From: Bryobacterales bacterium
GTDB taxonomy: Bacteria; Acidobacteriota; Terriglobia; Bryobacterales; Bryobacteraceae
Reading direction: 5' to 3'
Length of the DNA stretch: 6,063 nt
NCBI GenBank assembly: GCA_016880505.1
Contig: JAEHDI010000930.1
Coordinates: 1 to 6,063, forward strand
How positions within the stretch are numbered: position 1 is the first letter of the stretch; each line of letters starts with the position of its first letter. A model generated the notes under the pieces. The model was not told the origin of the DNA. It did no database searches and saw only the letters and a list, made by a program, of their open reading frames with translations. Below are positions 5,199-6,063 of this stretch, piece after piece. A program made the position numbers and the translations under genes.

Positions 5199-6063
5199 GA
5201 CTAAGATACAGATCGGGACCGTCGGAGTTCGAGGCCGCGGCCGGGATCACATTGAGGAGATCGCGCGGCGGCCTGACAGTCTCGTGGCGGCGGTGTGTGA
5301 CGTCGACACCGCGCAGACCGAGCGGGCGGTGGCGCTGGTAGAGAAGCTCCAGGGCAGCAAGCCCAAGGTTTACCAGGACTACCGCAAGATGTTGGATGAC
5401 CAAGACGTCCAGGCTGTCTCCATCGCCACATGCAACCACTGGCATGCGCTGCACGCGATCTGGGCCTGTCAGGCTGGTAAAGATGTCTATGTCGAGAAGC
5501 CGGCGAGCCACAACATCTGGGAAGGGCGCCGGATGGTTGAGGCGGCGCGGAAATACAGCCGCGTCATGCAAGTGGGCATGCAAAGCCGGAGCATCCAGCA
5601 TAAACGCAGGGCGATGGACCTGCTTCGACAGGGAGTGATCGGCAAGATCTACATGGCGAAGGGCATCTGCTACAAGCGTCGCCCTTCGATCGGGAAGAAG
5701 CCGGACGGCCCGGTACCACCGGGAGTCAATTACGACCTGTGGCTCGGGCCGGCGCCGATGCGGCCGTTCAACGAAAACCGTTTTCATTACAACTGGCACT
5801 GGTTTTGGGACACGGGCAACGGCGACATCGGAAACCAGGGCGTCCACGAGATGGACATCGCGCGATGGGGTCTGAACAAGAGTACGTTGCCGAAGGTCGT
5901 ACATTCGAGCGGCGGGAAGCTCGTCTATGACGATGACCAGGAGACGCCGAACACGCAACTGTCGGTTTTCGAGTGGGACGATTGTCAGCTCCATTTCGAG
6001 GTCCGCGGCCTGCTGACGGGCGGCGAGAGCAGCATCGCCTACGACGGGCGGAATTTCATCGGC
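5131..6063 (+). CDS. Gfo/Idh/MocA family oxidoreductase with twin-arginine signal, 3' end cut by window edge
   Basis: An NAD(P)-dependent dehydrogenase-like protein of the Gfo/Idh/MocA family, probably acting on a sugar or sugar derivative. The 311 visible residues begin with a twin-arginine leader (RRRFLLG, 6-12, then a hydrophobic stretch to about 19), implying export in folded, cofactor-loaded form by the Tat system. The cleavage site near GAE (21-23) is not a textbook AxA. The Rossmann part shows the glycine-rich loop GTVGVRGRGR (29-38), an Asp-containing second strand end (CDVD, 56-59), NHWH (102-105) and the family's EKP (122-124, K123 catalytic). The second domain includes NYDLWLGPAP (200-209), WHWFWDTGNGD (222-232) and GNQGVHEMDIARW (234-246), typical of the secreted acidobacterial/planctomycete-style group. 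The frame is open to the right edge, so the C-terminus is missing. Its first 68 bases overlap the preceding gene in another frame, and a strong ribosome binding site lies at 5117-5124. Confidence 0.9.
   Translation, partial: MGPIDRRRFLLGASLALPVRGAETKIQIGTVGVRGRGRDHIEEIARRPDSLVAAVCDVDTAQTERAVALVEKLQGSKPKVYQDYRKMLDDQDVQAVSIATCNHWHALHAIWACQAGKDVYVEKPASHNIWEGRRMVEAARKYSRVMQVGMQSRSIQHKRRAMDLLRQGVIGKIYMAKGICYKRRPSIGKKPDGPVPPGVNYDLWLGPAPMRPFNENRFHYNWHWFWDTGNGDIGNQGVHEMDIARWGLNKSTLPKVVHSSGGKLVYDDDQETPNTQLSVFEWDDCQLHFEVRGLLTGGESSIAYDGRNFIG

Noticed and set aside
5008..5994. Minus-strand open frame of 328 codons
   Set aside because: It is the antisense shadow of the nucleotidyltransferase end and the oxidoreductase, both of which have clear family motifs on the + strand. 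Its composition is Arg/Val/His-heavy with no conserved pattern.

Overview
The window looks like chromosomal DNA from an Acidobacteriota member, probably close to Bryobacterales/Solibacteraceae. The reasons are the high G+C (about 60% by eye), the strongly G/C-biased third codon positions, and the gene content: a sugar-isomerase-like protein, a secreted-type Gfo/Idh/MocA oxidoreductase with a twin-arginine leader, and three proteins (1397-1741, 1751-2323, 2333-2815) whose style I recall from acidobacterial genomes. This placement comes from memory of families, not from a search. The DNA is almost fully coding and holds seven genes, two of them cut by the window edges. I see no RNA gene, insertion sequence, CRISPR array or long repeat.

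Left part (3-2323, + strand): the 3' portion of an L-fucose/L-arabinose-isomerase-like gene is followed by an AT-rich 65-base gap. This gap carries a good sigma70-type promoter whose predicted start falls on or within 1-2 bases of the next ATG, so the next transcript may be leaderless. It would transcribe a compact two-gene unit: a 114-residue protein of unknown function and a 2H phosphoesterase (2'-5' RNA ligase/LigT-like).

Middle (2333-3777): an uncharacterised 160-residue protein on the minus strand converges on the 2H gene (9 bases apart) and diverges from a complete XerC/XerD-type tyrosine recombinase. The 62-base divergent spacer is AT-rich. A short perfect palindrome at its right end covers the recombinase ATG.

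Right part (3822-6063, + strand): a class II tRNA nucleotidyltransferase/poly(A) polymerase family gene follows the recombinase after 44 bases. Its last 68 bases overlap the start of a Gfo/Idh/MocA oxidoreductase gene, which has a strong ribosome binding site inside the upstream gene and runs off the right edge.

The genes do not form one pathway. Housekeeping functions (tRNA 3'-end maturation, chromosome dimer resolution) and RNA-end chemistry (2H enzyme) sit between two carbohydrate-related genes. I found no convincing new multi-gene system. The items most worth a second look are the possibly leaderless unit pairing an unknown small protein with a 2H phosphoesterase, the start region of the recombinase, and the translational overlap at 5131-5198.
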